DNA of 64,000 nt from Hydrogenovibrio marinus (GCF_013340845.1 NZ_AP020335.1:1488001-1552000); one strand, 5' to 3'; shown: positions 1 to 10,917, numbered from the stretch's first letter. Notes: generated by a model not told the origin, from the sequence alone. Numbers and translations: made by a program.

Positions 1-466
1 AATCATGACCTAATGACGAGTAGTCAATAGTACAGATTTCATAAAAATTCTGTGTATAGTGGATATGCTTTGTTTTTAAATCTAGCTCTAGTCCACAAGT
101 TTTGGAGGTATCCAACATCATTTCATGAATGGATTTATGTGAACGTTTTATATCTGACTCACGAATATTTCCGAAGAAAAATTGCACCAGCAAACCTTCT
201 CCCATCTCCGTAACAAAAAAACGGCAAGGCTGTACATTTTCTTTTAAATGATGGGTGAACGAAGTGGGCGCAGAATGCGAGAAAGCTTGGATAATCTGAA
301 GTTTAAGATCGACATCTTCATTCAGATCGTAATCATCCCATAAAGCATCCGCCGCTTTATTTTGCCAGGCGATAAATAAATTGATATCGTCGTCTTTTTC
401 AACATAGGCAGCGGCGATTGGTAAATCGCTGAAGTCGATCAACATTTGATTTAAAGCATTTGCCAT
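1..466 (-). CDS. Partial sensory-type protein (N-terminal ~155 residues only)
   Basis: An open frame starts with ATG at 466 on the minus strand (N-terminus MANALNQMLIDFSDLPIAAA) and runs without a stop to the window edge, so the C-terminus is missing. The visible part looks PAS-like: an early hydrophobic/acidic segment, a WQNKAADALW stretch, then FFVTEMGEGLLVQFFF. This would suit the sensory half of a signalling protein such as a GGDEF/EAL or kinase protein, but no output domain is visible, so the function is unassigned. It lies 63 bp downstream of radA on the same strand. Confidence 0.6.
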   Translation of the reverse strand, partial: MANALNQMLIDFSDLPIAAAYVEKDDDINLFIAWQNKAADALWDDYDLNEDVDLKLQIIQAFSHSAPTSFTHHLKENVQPCRFFVTEMGEGLLVQFFFGNIRESDIKRSHKSIHEMMLDTSKTCGLELDLKTKHIHYTQNFYEICTIDYSSLGHD

Positions 467-497
467 GGGAATTTTTTCTTATCTTTTAGTTTATTCT

Positions 498-531
498 AAC
501 CGAATTGTCGACAAATATAAAAGCTTCGGTT
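498..531 (-). terminator. Weak hairpin after radA
   Basis: Inverted repeat AACCGAA/TTCGGTT with a 20-nt loop, overlapping the radA stop codon. The downstream tail on the minus strand is only moderately T-rich, so it is at best a weak terminator. Confidence 0.3.
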
Positions 532-1894
532 AAAGCAGCTCTAACGCCTCTGATAATCGGCTCACCGGATATATTTTCATTCCAGGAACAGGTTCTTTGG
601 GCGCATTTGCGGCGGGTACTATCGCTTTTTTGAATCCATGCTTGGCTGCCTCAAAAATACGTTCCTGTCCACTTGATACTGGGCGGATTTCTCCTGAAAG
701 CCCCACCTCCCCAAACACCACCAAATCTTCCGGTAGTGCTTTATTGCGCAGACTCGAAACCACAGCAGACAACACAGCTAAGTCGGCACTGGTTTCATTA
801 ACCTTTACTCCGCCAACCACATTGACATACACATCCTGATCCGATGCTTGAATCCCTGCATGCCTATGCAATACCGCTAGCAACATCGACATACGGTTAT
901 TATCAAAACCAACCGTGACCCGTTTTGGTGAGCCATAAGGGGAATCATCGACCAATACCTGTATTTCAATGAGCAAAGGACGAGATCCTTCCCAAACAAC
1001 CATAACAACGGAACCGGGAGACACAACCTCGCCCCTCGATAAAAAGATCGCTGATGGATTCTTGATTTGCTTCATGCCTTTTTCGGTCATGGCAAACACA
1101 CCTAGCTCATTAACTGCTCCGAAACGGTTCTTAATCGCCCTTAACGTTCTGAAGCGACTGTCTGACTGTCCCTCCAAAAACAATACCGTGTCGACAATAT
1201 GTTCTAACACTCTTGGTCCAGCAACTTCACCCGACTTGGTGACATGCCCAACTAAGAAAATCATAATGTTGTTTTGCTTGGCAAAGCGTGTGAGATAAGC
1301 TGCCGTTTCTCTAACCTGAGAAACACCACCTGCGGCACTGGAAACTTCTGAATGCTGTAGAGTTTGGATCGAGTCAACAATCATCACTTTCGGCTTTTCG
1401 TTACTGGCTGCCTCAGCTATTAACTCTACATCGGTTTCTGAATAGAGTTTTAAACTCTGGTCTGGCAAGCCCATGCGCTTAGCTCGCATGGCCACTTGTT
1501 GAAGCGACTCTTCCCCCGTCACGTAGAGTACTGACATGTTTTCGCTTAGGTGACAGGACACCTGCAATAACAAAGAAGATTTACCTACGCCCGGATCTCC
1601 ACCAATCAAAACAACAGAACCGGAGACTACTCCTCCGCCCAGAACACGATCCAACTCTTCAATAGAAGAGGAAAAGCGCGGAACTTCATCCAGACTGACA
1701 TCGTTTATGACTTTGATGTCAGAACTTTGTTCCCCAGCATAACCCAACTGACGCTTACTACTTACTTTTTGTGCGCCTAGTTTTATTTCCTTAAGCGTAT
1801 TCCACTCACCACAAGCGACACACTGCCCTTGCCATTGCGAATGCTCGGCACCACACTCGGTACAGACGTAAGCTGATTTTGATTTCTTTGCCAT
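530..1894 (-). CDS. radA: DNA repair/recombination protein RadA (Sms)
   Basis: RadA is a RecA-like, DnaB-like ATPase that promotes branch migration during recombinational repair. The 454-residue protein shows the N-terminal zinc finger (C11, C14, C25, C28), Walker A GGDPGVGKSS at about 98-107, the diagnostic KNRFG motif at about 255-259 and a C-terminal Lon-protease-like domain (VNVVGGVKV...). I place the start at 1894 (MAKKSKSAY), not at the longer in-frame 1927, because MAKK is the family's usual start, an AAGAAG/AGAAAG ribosome site precedes it, and the longer version would run into the petC terminator. Length is normal for the family. Its own promoter must lie in or near the petC 3' end. 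Confidence 0.97.
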   Translation of the reverse strand: MAKKSKSAYVCTECGAEHSQWQGQCVACGEWNTLKEIKLGAQKVSSKRQLGYAGEQSSDIKVINDVSLDEVPRFSSSIEELDRVLGGGVVSGSVVLIGGDPGVGKSSLLLQVSCHLSENMSVLYVTGEESLQQVAMRAKRMGLPDQSLKLYSETDVELIAEAASNEKPKVMIVDSIQTLQHSEVSSAAGGVSQVRETAAYLTRFAKQNNIMIFLVGHVTKSGEVAGPRVLEHIVDTVLFLEGQSDSRFRTLRAIKNRFGAVNELGVFAMTEKGMKQIKNPSAIFLSRGEVVSPGSVVMVVWEGSRPLLIEIQVLVDDSPYGSPKRVTVGFDNNRMSMLLAVLHRHAGIQASDQDVYVNVVGGVKVNETSADLAVLSAVVSSLRNKALPEDLVVFGEVGLSGEIRPVSSGQERIFEAAKHGFKKAIVPAANAPKEPVPGMKIYPVSRLSEALELL

Positions 1895-1916
1895 AAAACT
1901 TTCTTCTTGAAAATAA

Positions 1917-1938
1917 AAAGCCCGCATCAGCGGGCTTT
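1917..1938 (-). terminator. Rho-independent terminator after petC
   Basis: Perfect 9-bp stem AAAGCCCGC/GCGGGCTTT with an ATCA loop lies 6 nt after the petC stop and is followed on the minus strand by TTTATTTTC. It separates the petABC transcript from radA. Confidence 0.85.
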
Positions 1939-1943
1939 ATCAT

Positions 1944-2594
1944 TTAGTGTTTAATATCTCGCCAATATTCTTTCTTCAACAGATAAGTAATGATAAAGAA
2001 TATAAACAAGAACAGCATCACTTTCCAGCCAAGAGATTCTCTTTTCACCTTGATTGGTTCACCAACATATGCCAAGAAGTTAGTGATGTCAGCGACATCC
2101 TGGCTAAATTGTTCTTTTGTCGAATAACGTTGAACGCCTTCCAAGATGTTTGGCATAACCGTTCCATGAAGAACTTTGTTATCCCATGTTTTGGTCTTTT
2201 CATCATATTCAAAGCCCTTCAAGAAGGTATAAATATAATCAGGACCTTTTAGACGTGCCATCAAAGATAAATCTGGAACATGCGTTCCTAAAACTTCCAT
2301 ATCGACACCCGGCAACATGCGAGTCATCACGTCATCAACAGGCTTTGCTTGACCATAAGCCATCTTCTTGACGATCTCATCATCAGTCCAACCCAAATCA
2401 CGCGCAATACGGTTATAACGCATGTACTTGACTGAGTGACACGCCATACAGTAGTTTGAGAACAGAAGCGCGCCTCTTTGCAGAGAAGCTTTATCTTTTA
2501 GGTTAATCGGCGCCTTTTCCAGCTCAACCCCATGAACGGCAGCAACGGAAACAAACGGCAGTACAAACAACAACAATCCGAATAGTTTTTTCAT
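1944..2594 (-). CDS. petC: Cytochrome c1 of the bc1 complex
   Basis: Cytochrome c1 accepts electrons from the Rieske protein and passes them to soluble cytochrome c. The 216-residue protein has a signal peptide (about 1-19), a CMACH haem-binding motif at C49/C52/H53, a MTRMLPGVDM segment of the kind that supplies the methionine ligand, and one C-terminal membrane anchor (about 191-206) followed by a basic tail. It is last in petABC; its ATG overlaps the petB stop (TAATG), implying translational coupling. A terminator follows directly. Confidence 0.96.
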   Translation of the reverse strand: MKKLFGLLLFVLPFVSVAAVHGVELEKAPINLKDKASLQRGALLFSNYCMACHSVKYMRYNRIARDLGWTDDEIVKKMAYGQAKPVDDVMTRMLPGVDMEVLGTHVPDLSLMARLKGPDYIYTFLKGFEYDEKTKTWDNKVLHGTVMPNILEGVQRYSTKEQFSQDVADITNFLAYVGEPIKVKRESLGWKVMLFLFIFFIITYLLKKEYWRDIKH

Positions 2595-3829
2595 TAACTT
2601 ACCCTCTCTGGAACCGGTTTTGTCTTCTCAGATACCGAAGTAAACGGCAAGATAATGAAGAACAAGAAATAAGTTGCAGTGAAGATTCTCGCTAGCTTAG
2701 TCAACTCTGGTGATGCTGGCTGCGTTCCCAACCAACCCAACGCCAAGAAACTAATCACGAACATTGTTAGCAAAGCTTTATATGAAGCGCCTCTATAACG
2801 GATGGATTTCACTTTACAGCGATCTAGCCAAGGCATCGCAAACAGGACAGCAATAGAACCTCCCATCGCGATAACCCCCATCAATTTATCGGGAATTGCT
2901 CTCAAAATGGCATAGAACGGTGTGAAATACCAAACTGGCGCAATATGATCAGGCGTCTTCAACGGGTTTGCCGGCTCAAAGTTTGGTGGTTCCAAGAAGA
3001 AGCCACCACCTTCAGGCATATAGAACACAACGAATGCAAAGAAGAACAAGAACACAATAGCTCCCATACTGTCTTTGACTGTGTAATAAGGGTGAAAAGC
3101 AATACCATCAATTGGTAAGCCTTTGTCGTTTTTATATTTCTTGATTTCAACACCGTCAGGGTTGTTTGAGCCGACTTGGTGAAGTGCGACGATATGCATG
3201 AACACCAATACAATCAAAACCAATGGCAAAGCAATAACATGCAAAGCAAAGAAGCGGTTCAATGTCGCATCAGAAATAATGAAATCCCCTCTCACCCATG
3301 TCGCCAAATCATGCCCGATAACCGGAATGGCTCCGAATAGAGAAATGATTACCTGAGCTCCCCAATAAGACATTTGTCCCCAAGGTAGCAAGTACCCCAT
3401 GAAAGCTTCAGCCATCAGTACCAGGAAAATAAACATCCCCAAAATCCAAACCAATTCTCTTGGCTCTTTATAGGAACCGTATAGTAACCCTCTCATCATA
3501 TGAAGATAAATAACGATAAAGAACGCAGATGCGCCAGTAGAGTGCATATAGCGAATCAACCAACCCCATTCGACATCACGCATGATATATTCGATTGAGT
3601 TAAAAGCTTCTGCGGCACTTGGTTTATAGCTCATCGTCAACCAAACACCGGTAATGAACTGGTTGACCAGAACCAATAATGCTAAGGATCCGAAGAAATA
3701 CCAGAAGTTGAAGTTCTTTGGTGCGTAATACTCTCCAACATGAGCATTCCATGTGCTTACCAAAGGATAGCGTCTATCAATCCAAGCTAGGATAGAGTTC
3801 TTAGGCCTTTCATGTGTAGTATTTGACAT
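2594..3829 (-). CDS. petB: Cytochrome b of the bc1 complex
   Basis: Membrane core of ubiquinol:cytochrome c reductase, 411 residues, full length with both N- and C-terminal domains. The two bis-histidine haem ligand pairs are visible (H96/H197 and H110/H212 in helices B and D). The Qo-site tetrapeptide is PVWY (298-301) where the textbook motif is PEWY; PVWY is, as I recall, a known variant in proteobacteria. The start ATG overlaps the petA stop as TAATG. In a sulfur oxidiser this complex would link quinol from sulfide oxidation to cytochrome c and, run in reverse, support reverse electron flow (inference). Confidence 0.97.
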   Translation of the reverse strand: MSNTTHERPKNSILAWIDRRYPLVSTWNAHVGEYYAPKNFNFWYFFGSLALLVLVNQFITGVWLTMSYKPSAAEAFNSIEYIMRDVEWGWLIRYMHSTGASAFFIVIYLHMMRGLLYGSYKEPRELVWILGMFIFLVLMAEAFMGYLLPWGQMSYWGAQVIISLFGAIPVIGHDLATWVRGDFIISDATLNRFFALHVIALPLVLIVLVFMHIVALHQVGSNNPDGVEIKKYKNDKGLPIDGIAFHPYYTVKDSMGAIVFLFFFAFVVFYMPEGGGFFLEPPNFEPANPLKTPDHIAPVWYFTPFYAILRAIPDKLMGVIAMGGSIAVLFAMPWLDRCKVKSIRYRGASYKALLTMFVISFLALGWLGTQPASPELTKLARIFTATYFLFFIILPFTSVSEKTKPVPERVS

Positions 3830-4440
3830 TAAGCAACTCCTTTCTTAGCGTTTTCACCTACTCGAACAATTGAGGCGGTTTTAAAGTAGTAAGGAGGAAT
3901 AACCAAATTTGTTGGCGCAGGAACGCCTTGGAAAACGCGACCAGCCAAATCGAACATAGAACCATGACAAGGACAGAAAAAGCCACCTTCCCAGCCTTTT
4001 TCCATATCTGGTGAATTCACAGCGGGACGATATAAAGGAGAACATCCTAAGTGAGTACAAACACCGACTACGACCAAATATTCTGGCTTAATAGAGCGAT
4101 ATTCATTGGTTGCGTATTTAGGTTGTGTGGATTCTTTTGACTCTGGATCACGAAGTTTAGGATCCATCTCAGGCAAACGTTTCAACATATCTGGCGTTCT
4201 TCTAACAATCCAGACAGGTTTTCCACGCCATGACACGGTCATCATTTGGCCTGGTTGAAGATGACTGATATCAGCATCAACAGGAGCACCGGCAGCCTTA
4301 GCTTTCTCACTTGGTTGCCATGAACTTACAAATGGAACAGCCAGAAAAGTTGCCCCTGTTGCCCCTAGCACACCCGTTGCAGCCGTTAAAACTTTACGGC
4401 GCGTTAAGTTATTATTCTCATTATGCACATTTTGTGACAT
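3829..4440 (-). CDS. petA: Rieske iron-sulfur subunit of the bc1 complex
   Basis: The 2Fe-2S subunit, 203 residues. The N-terminus has a twin-arginine-type segment (LTRRKVLTAATG) followed by a hydrophobic anchor at about 17-39. Both cluster-binding boxes are intact: C128-T-H130-L-G-C133 and C156-P-C158-H159-G-S. It is the first gene of petABC. A small hairpin (CATTGAG/CTCAATG, 4461-4478) sits in the upstream leader. The upstream 162-bp gap to the Nif3-like gene is AT-rich and presumably carries the operon promoter. Confidence 0.96.
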   Translation of the reverse strand: MSQNVHNENNNLTRRKVLTAATGVLGATGATFLAVPFVSSWQPSEKAKAAGAPVDADISHLQPGQMMTVSWRGKPVWIVRRTPDMLKRLPEMDPKLRDPESKESTQPKYATNEYRSIKPEYLVVVGVCTHLGCSPLYRPAVNSPDMEKGWEGGFFCPCHGSMFDLAGRVFQGVPAPTNLVIPPYYFKTASIVRVGENAKKGVA

Positions 4441-4460
4441 AGGGTTTTCCTCTACTTCCC

Positions 4461-4478
4461 CATTGAGCTACCTCAATG
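4461..4478 (-). promoter_or_regulatory. Leader hairpin upstream of petA
   Basis: Perfect 7-bp inverted repeat CATTGAG-ctac-CTCAATG about 20 nt before the petA start codon, in the presumed 5' leader. It has no T-tract, so it is not a terminator; it may affect mRNA stability or translation. Confidence 0.35.
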
Positions 4479-4602
4479 TTAGGTTGCTTAAGTTTAGAAT
4501 CGACGTATTTTAGCAAAGCCATTTTTGGGTTACATAATTATATTTATATAACCTCATAAAAAAATTTATTTCACAAAGTACTAATATATTTATAGTTTAC
4601 TG

Positions 4603-5346
4603 TTAAACAGGGTTGTTAATATCACAAAAAACAACATCTAGCGCAAAATGCTCTTTAAGATGCTCGCCCAGCATTTGCACACCCAATCTTTCGGTCGCAT
4701 GGTGACCCGCTGCCAAATAGTGAATACCGCATTCAAGAGCTTGATGCGTTGTTTGCTCAGACACCTCTCCACTGATATAAACATCAGCATCCCAGTCAAT
4801 TGCTTGCTGAATATAGTTTTGAGCTCCCCCACTACACCAAGCAACTTTCTGTACTTGAGACTTTCCGCCTGGCAAATGTAAGGATTCTCTTTTTAGAGAT
4901 TCATCTACACGCCCTTTAAAGGCTTCTATTGCCATAGGTTCCGACAACACCCCCAATCGAACCAAACTCGTTGGCTCAGGCGTAATATCTTCGATACTCC
5001 ATAGAGTAGCCAGCTGCGCGTTGTTTCCAAGTACCGGATGAGCATCAAGAGGAAGATGGTAACCAATTAAATTGATGTTATGACTCAGTAAAGACTCAAT
5101 GCGCTTCTTTTTCATGCCGGTTATGGTTGGAATTTCATTTTTCCAAAAATAACCGTGATGAACTAACAATGTATCTGCACCTAGCTCAATCGTTTTATCT
5201 ATCAAAGCTTGTGATGCAGTAACACCCGTGACAATTTTACGAATGTCTTCAGCACCTTCTACCTGAAGTCCATTTGGAGCATAGTCTTTAAAGCTTGAAA
5301 CCTTTAGATAATCATCCAAATAATTTAACAGTGCTTTTCTATCCAT
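4603..5346 (-). CDS. Nif3-like dinuclear metal-centre protein (YbgI family)
   Basis: 247 residues, matching the family's usual length. Characteristic stretches are visible: FKDYAPNGLQVEG near the N-terminus, ADTLLVHHGYFW (metal-binding HH), LIGYHLPLDAHPVLGNNAQLA, VAWCSGGAQ and the C-terminal YISGEVSEQTTHQALE/AAGHHATE motifs that complete the di-metal site. The family forms toroidal hexamers; its cellular role is unsettled, and old database names such as GTP cyclohydrolase I type 2 rest on weak evidence. It lies between hisD and petABC on the same strand, behind the hisD terminator. Confidence 0.9.
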   Translation of the reverse strand: MDRKALLNYLDDYLKVSSFKDYAPNGLQVEGAEDIRKIVTGVTASQALIDKTIELGADTLLVHHGYFWKNEIPTITGMKKKRIESLLSHNINLIGYHLPLDAHPVLGNNAQLATLWSIEDITPEPTSLVRLGVLSEPMAIEAFKGRVDESLKRESLHLPGGKSQVQKVAWCSGGAQNYIQQAIDWDADVYISGEVSEQTTHQALECGIHYLAAGHHATERLGVQMLGEHLKEHFALDVVFCDINNPV

Positions 5347-5368
5347 ATTTTGCCACCGCTGATAAAAA

Positions 5369-5391
5369 AAATGACCTAAAACAGGCCATTT
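5369..5391 (-). terminator. Rho-independent terminator after hisD
   Basis: Stem AAATGACCT/AGGCCATTT (one G-U wobble when read on the minus strand) with a short loop, followed by a T7 run on the minus strand. It lies 25 bp beyond the hisD stop and upstream of the Nif3-like gene. Confidence 0.8.
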
Positions 5392-5416
5392 TTATTTAGG
5401 ACTTTCGATTGAAAAG

Positions 5417-6718
5417 TTATTTTTTCACTCGGTATCTTGCCGATGCTGCATGAGCCTGCAAACCTTCTCCGTCGGCCAGCACACCTGCTACTTGACCCAG
5501 AAGATTCGCACCTTCAGCAGAACACATAATCAAACTAGAGCGTTTTTGGAAATCATATACGCCTAGTGGAGATGAAAAACGAGCCGTTCTAGAGGTTGGC
5601 AACACGTGGTTAGGCCCTGCACAGTAGTCACCTAATGCTTCTGCTGTGTAACGTCCCATGAAAATTGCGCCCGCATGCTTAATCTTTGGCAACAAAGCTT
5701 CTGGATCTTCGATAGAAAGTTCCAAATGCTCTGGCGCAATGTAGTTGATTAGATCAATGGCTTGGTCTTCATTCTCAACCACAATAATCGCCCCTCTGTC
5801 TTCCAAAGCTTTAGTAATGATGGCTTGGCGTGGCATTTCAGAAATCAGCTTATTCATGCTCTCATAAACTTTTTCTGCGAATTCGGCATCTTGAGTCACT
5901 AAAATAGATTGAGCATCTTCATCGTGCTCTGCTTGAGAGAACAAATCAACCGCAATCCAATCTGGATCAGTTTGACCGTCACAATAAACCAAAATTTCAG
6001 ATGGTCCTGCAATCATATCAATACCAACAGCACCAAATACTTCTCGCTTAGCAGTCGCAACATAAATATTACCCGGACCAACAATTTTATCGACACATGG
6101 AACGGTTTCGGTGCCATAAGCCAGCGCTGCAACAGCTTGCGCACCACCTAACTTAAACACACGATCCACCCCACAAATCGCAGCAGCGGCCAACACCATA
6201 TCATTCACTTCACCATCTGGCGTTGGAACAACCATAATCAAGTCCTTGACGCCGGCCACTTTTGCAGGAACCGCATTCATAATGACTGATGAAGGGTAAG
6301 CGGCTTTACCTCCAGGAACATACAAGCCAACGCTGTCCAAAGCTGTCACTTGTTGACCCAGCATCGTGCCGTCAGCTTCTCTATAGCTCCAAGACTTCAT
6401 AATTTGATTTTCATGATAATCTTTCACGCGTTGCGCAGCCAATTCCAAACCATCTTTCTGGTCTTGTGGAATGCGGTTCAACGCCGCAGTTAACTCTGCC
6501 TTAGGCACTTCCAAGTCTGAACCTTTCTCCAAGCTCAAACGATCGAATTTTGCCGTATATTCAAGCAATGCTTCATCACCTCGTGTTCTTACGTTGTGAA
6601 TAACATCTTTTACCACCGAATTAACCGACTCATTTGAAACGGTTTCCCAAGCAAGTAATTTTTCAAGTTCAGGCTTAAAGCCTTCTGAATCGATTGAGAG
6701 TTTTCTGATATTTAACAT
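5417..6718 (-). CDS. hisD: Histidinol dehydrogenase
   Basis: Zn-dependent enzyme oxidising L-histidinol to L-histidine in two NAD-linked steps, the last reactions of histidine synthesis. The 433-residue protein carries the family signatures [52 protein letters not shown] and [12 protein letters not shown] use ATG 6718 ([10 protein letters not shown]) instead of 6733: GGAAG lies 8 nt upstream of 6718 and within the longer frame. It follows hisG by 21 bp, forming hisGD. Confidence 0.97.
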   Translation of the reverse strand: MLNIRKLSIDSEGFKPELEKLLAWETVSNESVNSVVKDVIHNVRTRGDEALLEYTAKFDRLSLEKGSDLEVPKAELTAALNRIPQDQKDGLELAAQRVKDYHENQIMKSWSYREADGTMLGQQVTALDSVGLYVPGGKAAYPSSVIMNAVPAKVAGVKDLIMVVPTPDGEVNDMVLAAAAICGVDRVFKLGGAQAVAALAYGTETVPCVDKIVGPGNIYVATAKREVFGAVGIDMIAGPSEILVYCDGQTDPDWIAVDLFSQAEHDEDAQSILVTQDAEFAEKVYESMNKLISEMPRQAIITKALEDRGAIIVVENEDQAIDLINYIAPEHLELSIEDPEALLPKIKHAGAIFMGRYTAEALGDYCAGPNHVLPTSRTARFSSPLGVYDFQKRSSLIMCSAEGANLLGQVAGVLADGEGLQAHAASARYRVKK

Positions 6719-6739
6719 AGTGATAACTTCCAACTTTAA

Positions 6740-7375
6740 TTAGGTATTTGAGATAGCTGACTGAAACTTCTCAACAATTTCATTTATTTGATTGAATTTA
6801 GTTTTGTACGCATGTTCATTCACGATTAATCTAGAGCTAATATTGGCAATATGCTCTTCTGGCACTAATCCATTCGCTCGTAGCGTATTTCCCGTATCCA
6901 CCAAGTCTACAATCTTATCTGCCAAATCAATCAATGGAGCGATCTCCATTGAGCCATAAAGCTTAATCAAATCAACTTGCTCACCTTTTTGCGCGTAATA
7001 GGCTTTAGCTGAATTGATATATTTGGTTGCGATCTTTAAACGGTGCCCATGAGGCTTAGGAGTTTCAGGCCCTGCAACCATTAAACGGCATTTCGCAATT
7101 TGTAAATCCAGCAACTCATAGAGGTTGTCTGATGGCGCTTCCATCAAAACATCCTTACCTGCGACACCAATATCCGCAGCCCCATGAGAAACATAGGTTG
7201 GCGCATCAGTGGCGCGCACAATCAAAAGCCTTACATTTTCCTGATTAGTCGGAATAATAAGCTTTCTGCTCTTACTTGGATCTTCCAAAGGCAAAATATC
7301 AGCCGCTTCCAGAAGCGGCAAAGTATCTTTGTAAATTCTGCCTTTTGATAAGGCGATTGTTAATTGGTTATCCAT
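6740..7375 (-). CDS. hisG: ATP phosphoribosyltransferase, short form
   Basis: First step of histidine synthesis (ATP + PRPP to phosphoribosyl-ATP). At 211 residues it is the short form, which lacks the C-terminal regulatory domain and needs the HisRS-like partner HisZ for activity and feedback control; no hisZ is in this window. Visible family stretches: [20 protein letters not shown] at the N-terminus, the [20 protein letters not shown] segment, and the PRPP-binding region [14 protein letters not shown]. It lies 13 bp after murA on the same strand. Confidence 0.96.
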   Translation of the reverse strand: MDNQLTIALSKGRIYKDTLPLLEAADILPLEDPSKSRKLIIPTNQENVRLLIVRATDAPTYVSHGAADIGVAGKDVLMEAPSDNLYELLDLQIAKCRLMVAGPETPKPHGHRLKIATKYINSAKAYYAQKGEQVDLIKLYGSMEIAPLIDLADKIVDLVDTGNTLRANGLVPEEHIANISSRLIVNEHAYKTKFNQINEIVEKFQSAISNT

Positions 7376-7388
7376 TTTCGTTCTTCTG

Positions 7389-8648
<1,260 letters not shown>

Positions 8649-8876
8649 CTATTCTTTTTCCGGAACGGCTGTTTTAATCGACAAGGCATGAAGCGCACCG
8701 CTTTCAAACTCTTGTTTAAAAACATCATTCACCATTCTGTGGCGTTGCAGGGGGGTTTTACCTTCAAACTCGGCGCTAATTACTTCGATTGCAAAGTTAC
8801 AATCTTCACCACTGGTTACAACTTGTGCGCCAGAAATAGCCGCTTGAATCTTGTTTCGAATATTTTCGGGAGACAT
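8649..8876 (-). CDS. ibaG: BolA-family protein IbaG
   Basis: A 75-residue BolA/IbaG protein. The family binds monothiol glutaredoxins and [2Fe-2S] clusters; IbaG is linked to acid response and Fe-S handling. The conserved core (GEDCNFAIEVISAEFEGKT then LQRHRMVNDVFKQEF with the invariant histidine and the final HALSIKT) is complete. It lies 3 bp ahead of murA, the same adjacency as E. coli ibaG-murA. Confidence 0.93.
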   Translation of the reverse strand: MSPENIRNKIQAAISGAQVVTSGEDCNFAIEVISAEFEGKTPLQRHRMVNDVFKQEFESGALHALSIKTAVPEKE

Positions 8877-8898
8877 AACTTTCCACTTTATAAAAAAC

Positions 8899-9666
8899 TT
8901 AATCGCGTATTTTAACGCCTTTGAATAACAAAATCAGATTAATCGCCGTTATCACTAAAAAGAAAACAATCGTGATGGTCAGGCTCAACGCAATAGATAC
9001 ATCGGACTGAGTAAAGAAACCATAACGAAAGCCATCAACCATATAGAAGAAGGGATTCAGGTGAGAAATATGCTGCCAAATACCCGGTAATGCGTGAATA
9101 GAATAAAAAACACCACTCAAGAAGGTCAATGGAACGATAATGAAATTTTGAAACGCTGCAAGCTGATCGAATTTGTCAGACAACAACCCTGCCGTCAAGC
9201 CTACCGAGCCCATAATAGCTGCACTTAATACTGCAAAAAGAAGAATCCACCCAGGATGGTTCATCGTCAAATCAAAGCCAAACATTCCTACCAGTAGAAC
9301 GCCTACACCTACAGCAAGCCCTCGAATAACAGACGCACCAACAAATGCAAGGTACAACTCCAAGGGAGAAATAGGACTCAACATGACAAAAGTTAAGTTT
9401 CCATGCATTTTTGACTGAATAATACTTGAAGATGTATTGGAAAAAGCATTTTGCAACACCGTCATCATAACCAGACCAGGAATCAAAAATTGACTATAGG
9501 TCAAACCACTAAACACCTCAATTTGCGTATCAATGACTTGCCCAAAAATCAGCAGATACAATAGCGACGAAACCACTGGCGCGAAAATAGTTTGAATAGC
9601 AACCGAGTAGAAACGTCTGACCTCTTTGGCAAAAAGCGCCCAACAACCAACAAGATTAAAGTTCAT
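8899..9666 (-). CDS. ABC-2 type transporter permease (YadH-like)
   Basis: 255 residues with about six membrane segments and the ABC-2 permease signature around residues 120-200 (GVFYSIHALPGIWQHISHLNPFFYMVDGFRYGF), typical of the YadH/NodJ branch. It overlaps the preceding ATPase gene by 11 bp, so the two form one exporter. Substrate unknown; the envelope-lipid neighbourhood (mla genes upstream) suggests an envelope component, but this is only context. Confidence 0.9.
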   Translation of the reverse strand: MNFNLVGCWALFAKEVRRFYSVAIQTIFAPVVSSLLYLLIFGQVIDTQIEVFSGLTYSQFLIPGLVMMTVLQNAFSNTSSSIIQSKMHGNLTFVMLSPISPLELYLAFVGASVIRGLAVGVGVLLVGMFGFDLTMNHPGWILLFAVLSAAIMGSVGLTAGLLSDKFDQLAAFQNFIIVPLTFLSGVFYSIHALPGIWQHISHLNPFFYMVDGFRYGFFTQSDVSIALSLTITIVFFLVITAINLILLFKGVKIRD

Positions 9667-10594
9667 TATCTTTACCTCCTGTCAAACTGATAAACACTTC
9701 CTCTAAAGTTGCATCTCTACTAGTAATATCCTTGATAGACAACGGTGACGCAGACAACCAAGACATCACTTGATTCAAAGGCAATTCTTTCTCAACTTTG
9801 AAAACCACTTCGTTCACATTGAAACTATCCAAACGGGTTGCCAAATCCACCACGGTTGAAAGCATCGCGTTTTCAAATCGCTGGGACAAACTCACTCGCA
9901 CATAACGGAAAGGATGCATAGAAACCAAATCTGACGTCGCCTCTAAAGCGCTTAACTGCCCTTTTTGGAGTATTGCTACTTTTTCACACAAAGACTCTGC
10001 TTCTTCTAAATAGTGTGTTGTCAAAATAATCGTGTGACCTTTTTGATGAAGCTCTTTAGTAAAGTCCCACAATGTTTTTCTTAAATCAACATCAACACCC
10101 GCTGTTGGCTCATCTAAAACAATGACGTCCGGTTTGTGAACCAGAGCCATAGCAATAAGAACTCGTCTTTTCATGCCTCCAGAAAGCTGATTTGTGTTGG
10201 CATCCGCTTTATCGCTTAAAGCCAGCCTCTCAAGCAACTCCCCAATCCATTTATCCTGAACACTACCAGAAAGACCAAAATATCCGGACTGGATTGTTAG
10301 AAGTTCTTTTATTGAGAAAAAAGGATCCGAAATCAACTCTTGAGGAACCAGCCCTAGTTGTCGTCTAGTTTGACGATAAGATTTCTCAGTATCATACCCG
10401 TTAACAAGAATATGCCCTGAACTAGGCTTCACCAGCCCTGCCATTGAATTAATTAAAGTCGATTTACCCGCACCGTTTGGCCCAAGCAAACCAAAAAAAG
10501 CTCCCTTTTCAACTTCAAAGGAAACACCTTTCAGCGCCTGTAACGAGCCATAGGCTTTACTGACATTCTGAAATGAAACTGCCGCACTAGTCAT
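9656..10594 (-). CDS. ABC transporter ATP-binding protein (YadG-like)
   Basis: 312-residue ATPase partner of the ABC-2 permease. Walker [10 protein letters not shown] at about 38-46, signature LSGGMKRR, Walker B VIVLDEPTAGVD and the H-loop TTHY are all intact. A C-terminal ~80-residue extension is usual for this branch. The gene begins 19 bp after mlaB, so it is probably co-transcribed with the mla operon. Confidence 0.92.
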   Translation of the reverse strand: MTSAAVSFQNVSKAYGSLQALKGVSFEVEKGAFFGLLGPNGAGKSTLINSMAGLVKPSSGHILVNGYDTEKSYRQTRRQLGLVPQELISDPFFSIKELLTIQSGYFGLSGSVQDKWIGELLERLALSDKADANTNQLSGGMKRRVLIAMALVHKPDVIVLDEPTAGVDVDLRKTLWDFTKELHQKGHTIILTTHYLEEAESLCEKVAILQKGQLSALEATSDLVSMHPFRYVRVSLSQRFENAMLSTVVDLATRLDSFNVNEVVFKVEKELPLNQVMSWLSASPLSIKDITSRDATLEEVFISLTGGKDNEL

Positions 10595-10613
10595 ATTTAA
10601 TTTATATATTTTG

Positions 10614-10898
10614 TTAAGCCGATAAAAATGGCTTTAGTTCATAAAGATCAATCAAGCCAGACATGTCTTCAGGTAAAGAAGTCACTTTTACCTTGTGTCC
10701 TGCTTTGGCCTGTAAAAAGAGAATCAATGCCAAGCAACTACTATCTGCAGAGGTGACAAGAGAACAATCAATCTCTTCAATCTTCTGCTCAGCAATCCAG
10801 GGATTGTTTTTAAACAGTTTGCTGATAGCGTGAACCGTCAAATCACCCGTTAAGGTGAGCGTCTTATCTTTAACAACATAAGCCGTTTGTTCGGACAT
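10614..10898 (-). CDS. mlaB: STAS-domain protein MlaB
   Basis: Small cytoplasmic STAS protein that binds the MlaF ATPase and is needed for assembly and activity of the MlaFEDB phospholipid transporter. 94 residues from ATG 10898 (MSEQTAYVV), preceded by GGAAG; the longer frame from 10949 would overlap mlaC by 32 bp and adds a non-homologous basic stretch. Core STAS elements ALTGDLTVHAISKLF-like and DCSLVTSADSSCLALILFL are present. Confidence 0.88.
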   Translation of the reverse strand: MSEQTAYVVKDKTLTLTGDLTVHAISKLFKNNPWIAEQKIEEIDCSLVTSADSSCLALILFLQAKAGHKVKVTSLPEDMSGLIDLYELKPFLSA

Positions 10899-10917
10899 AT
10901 TCACTGCTTCCACAAAC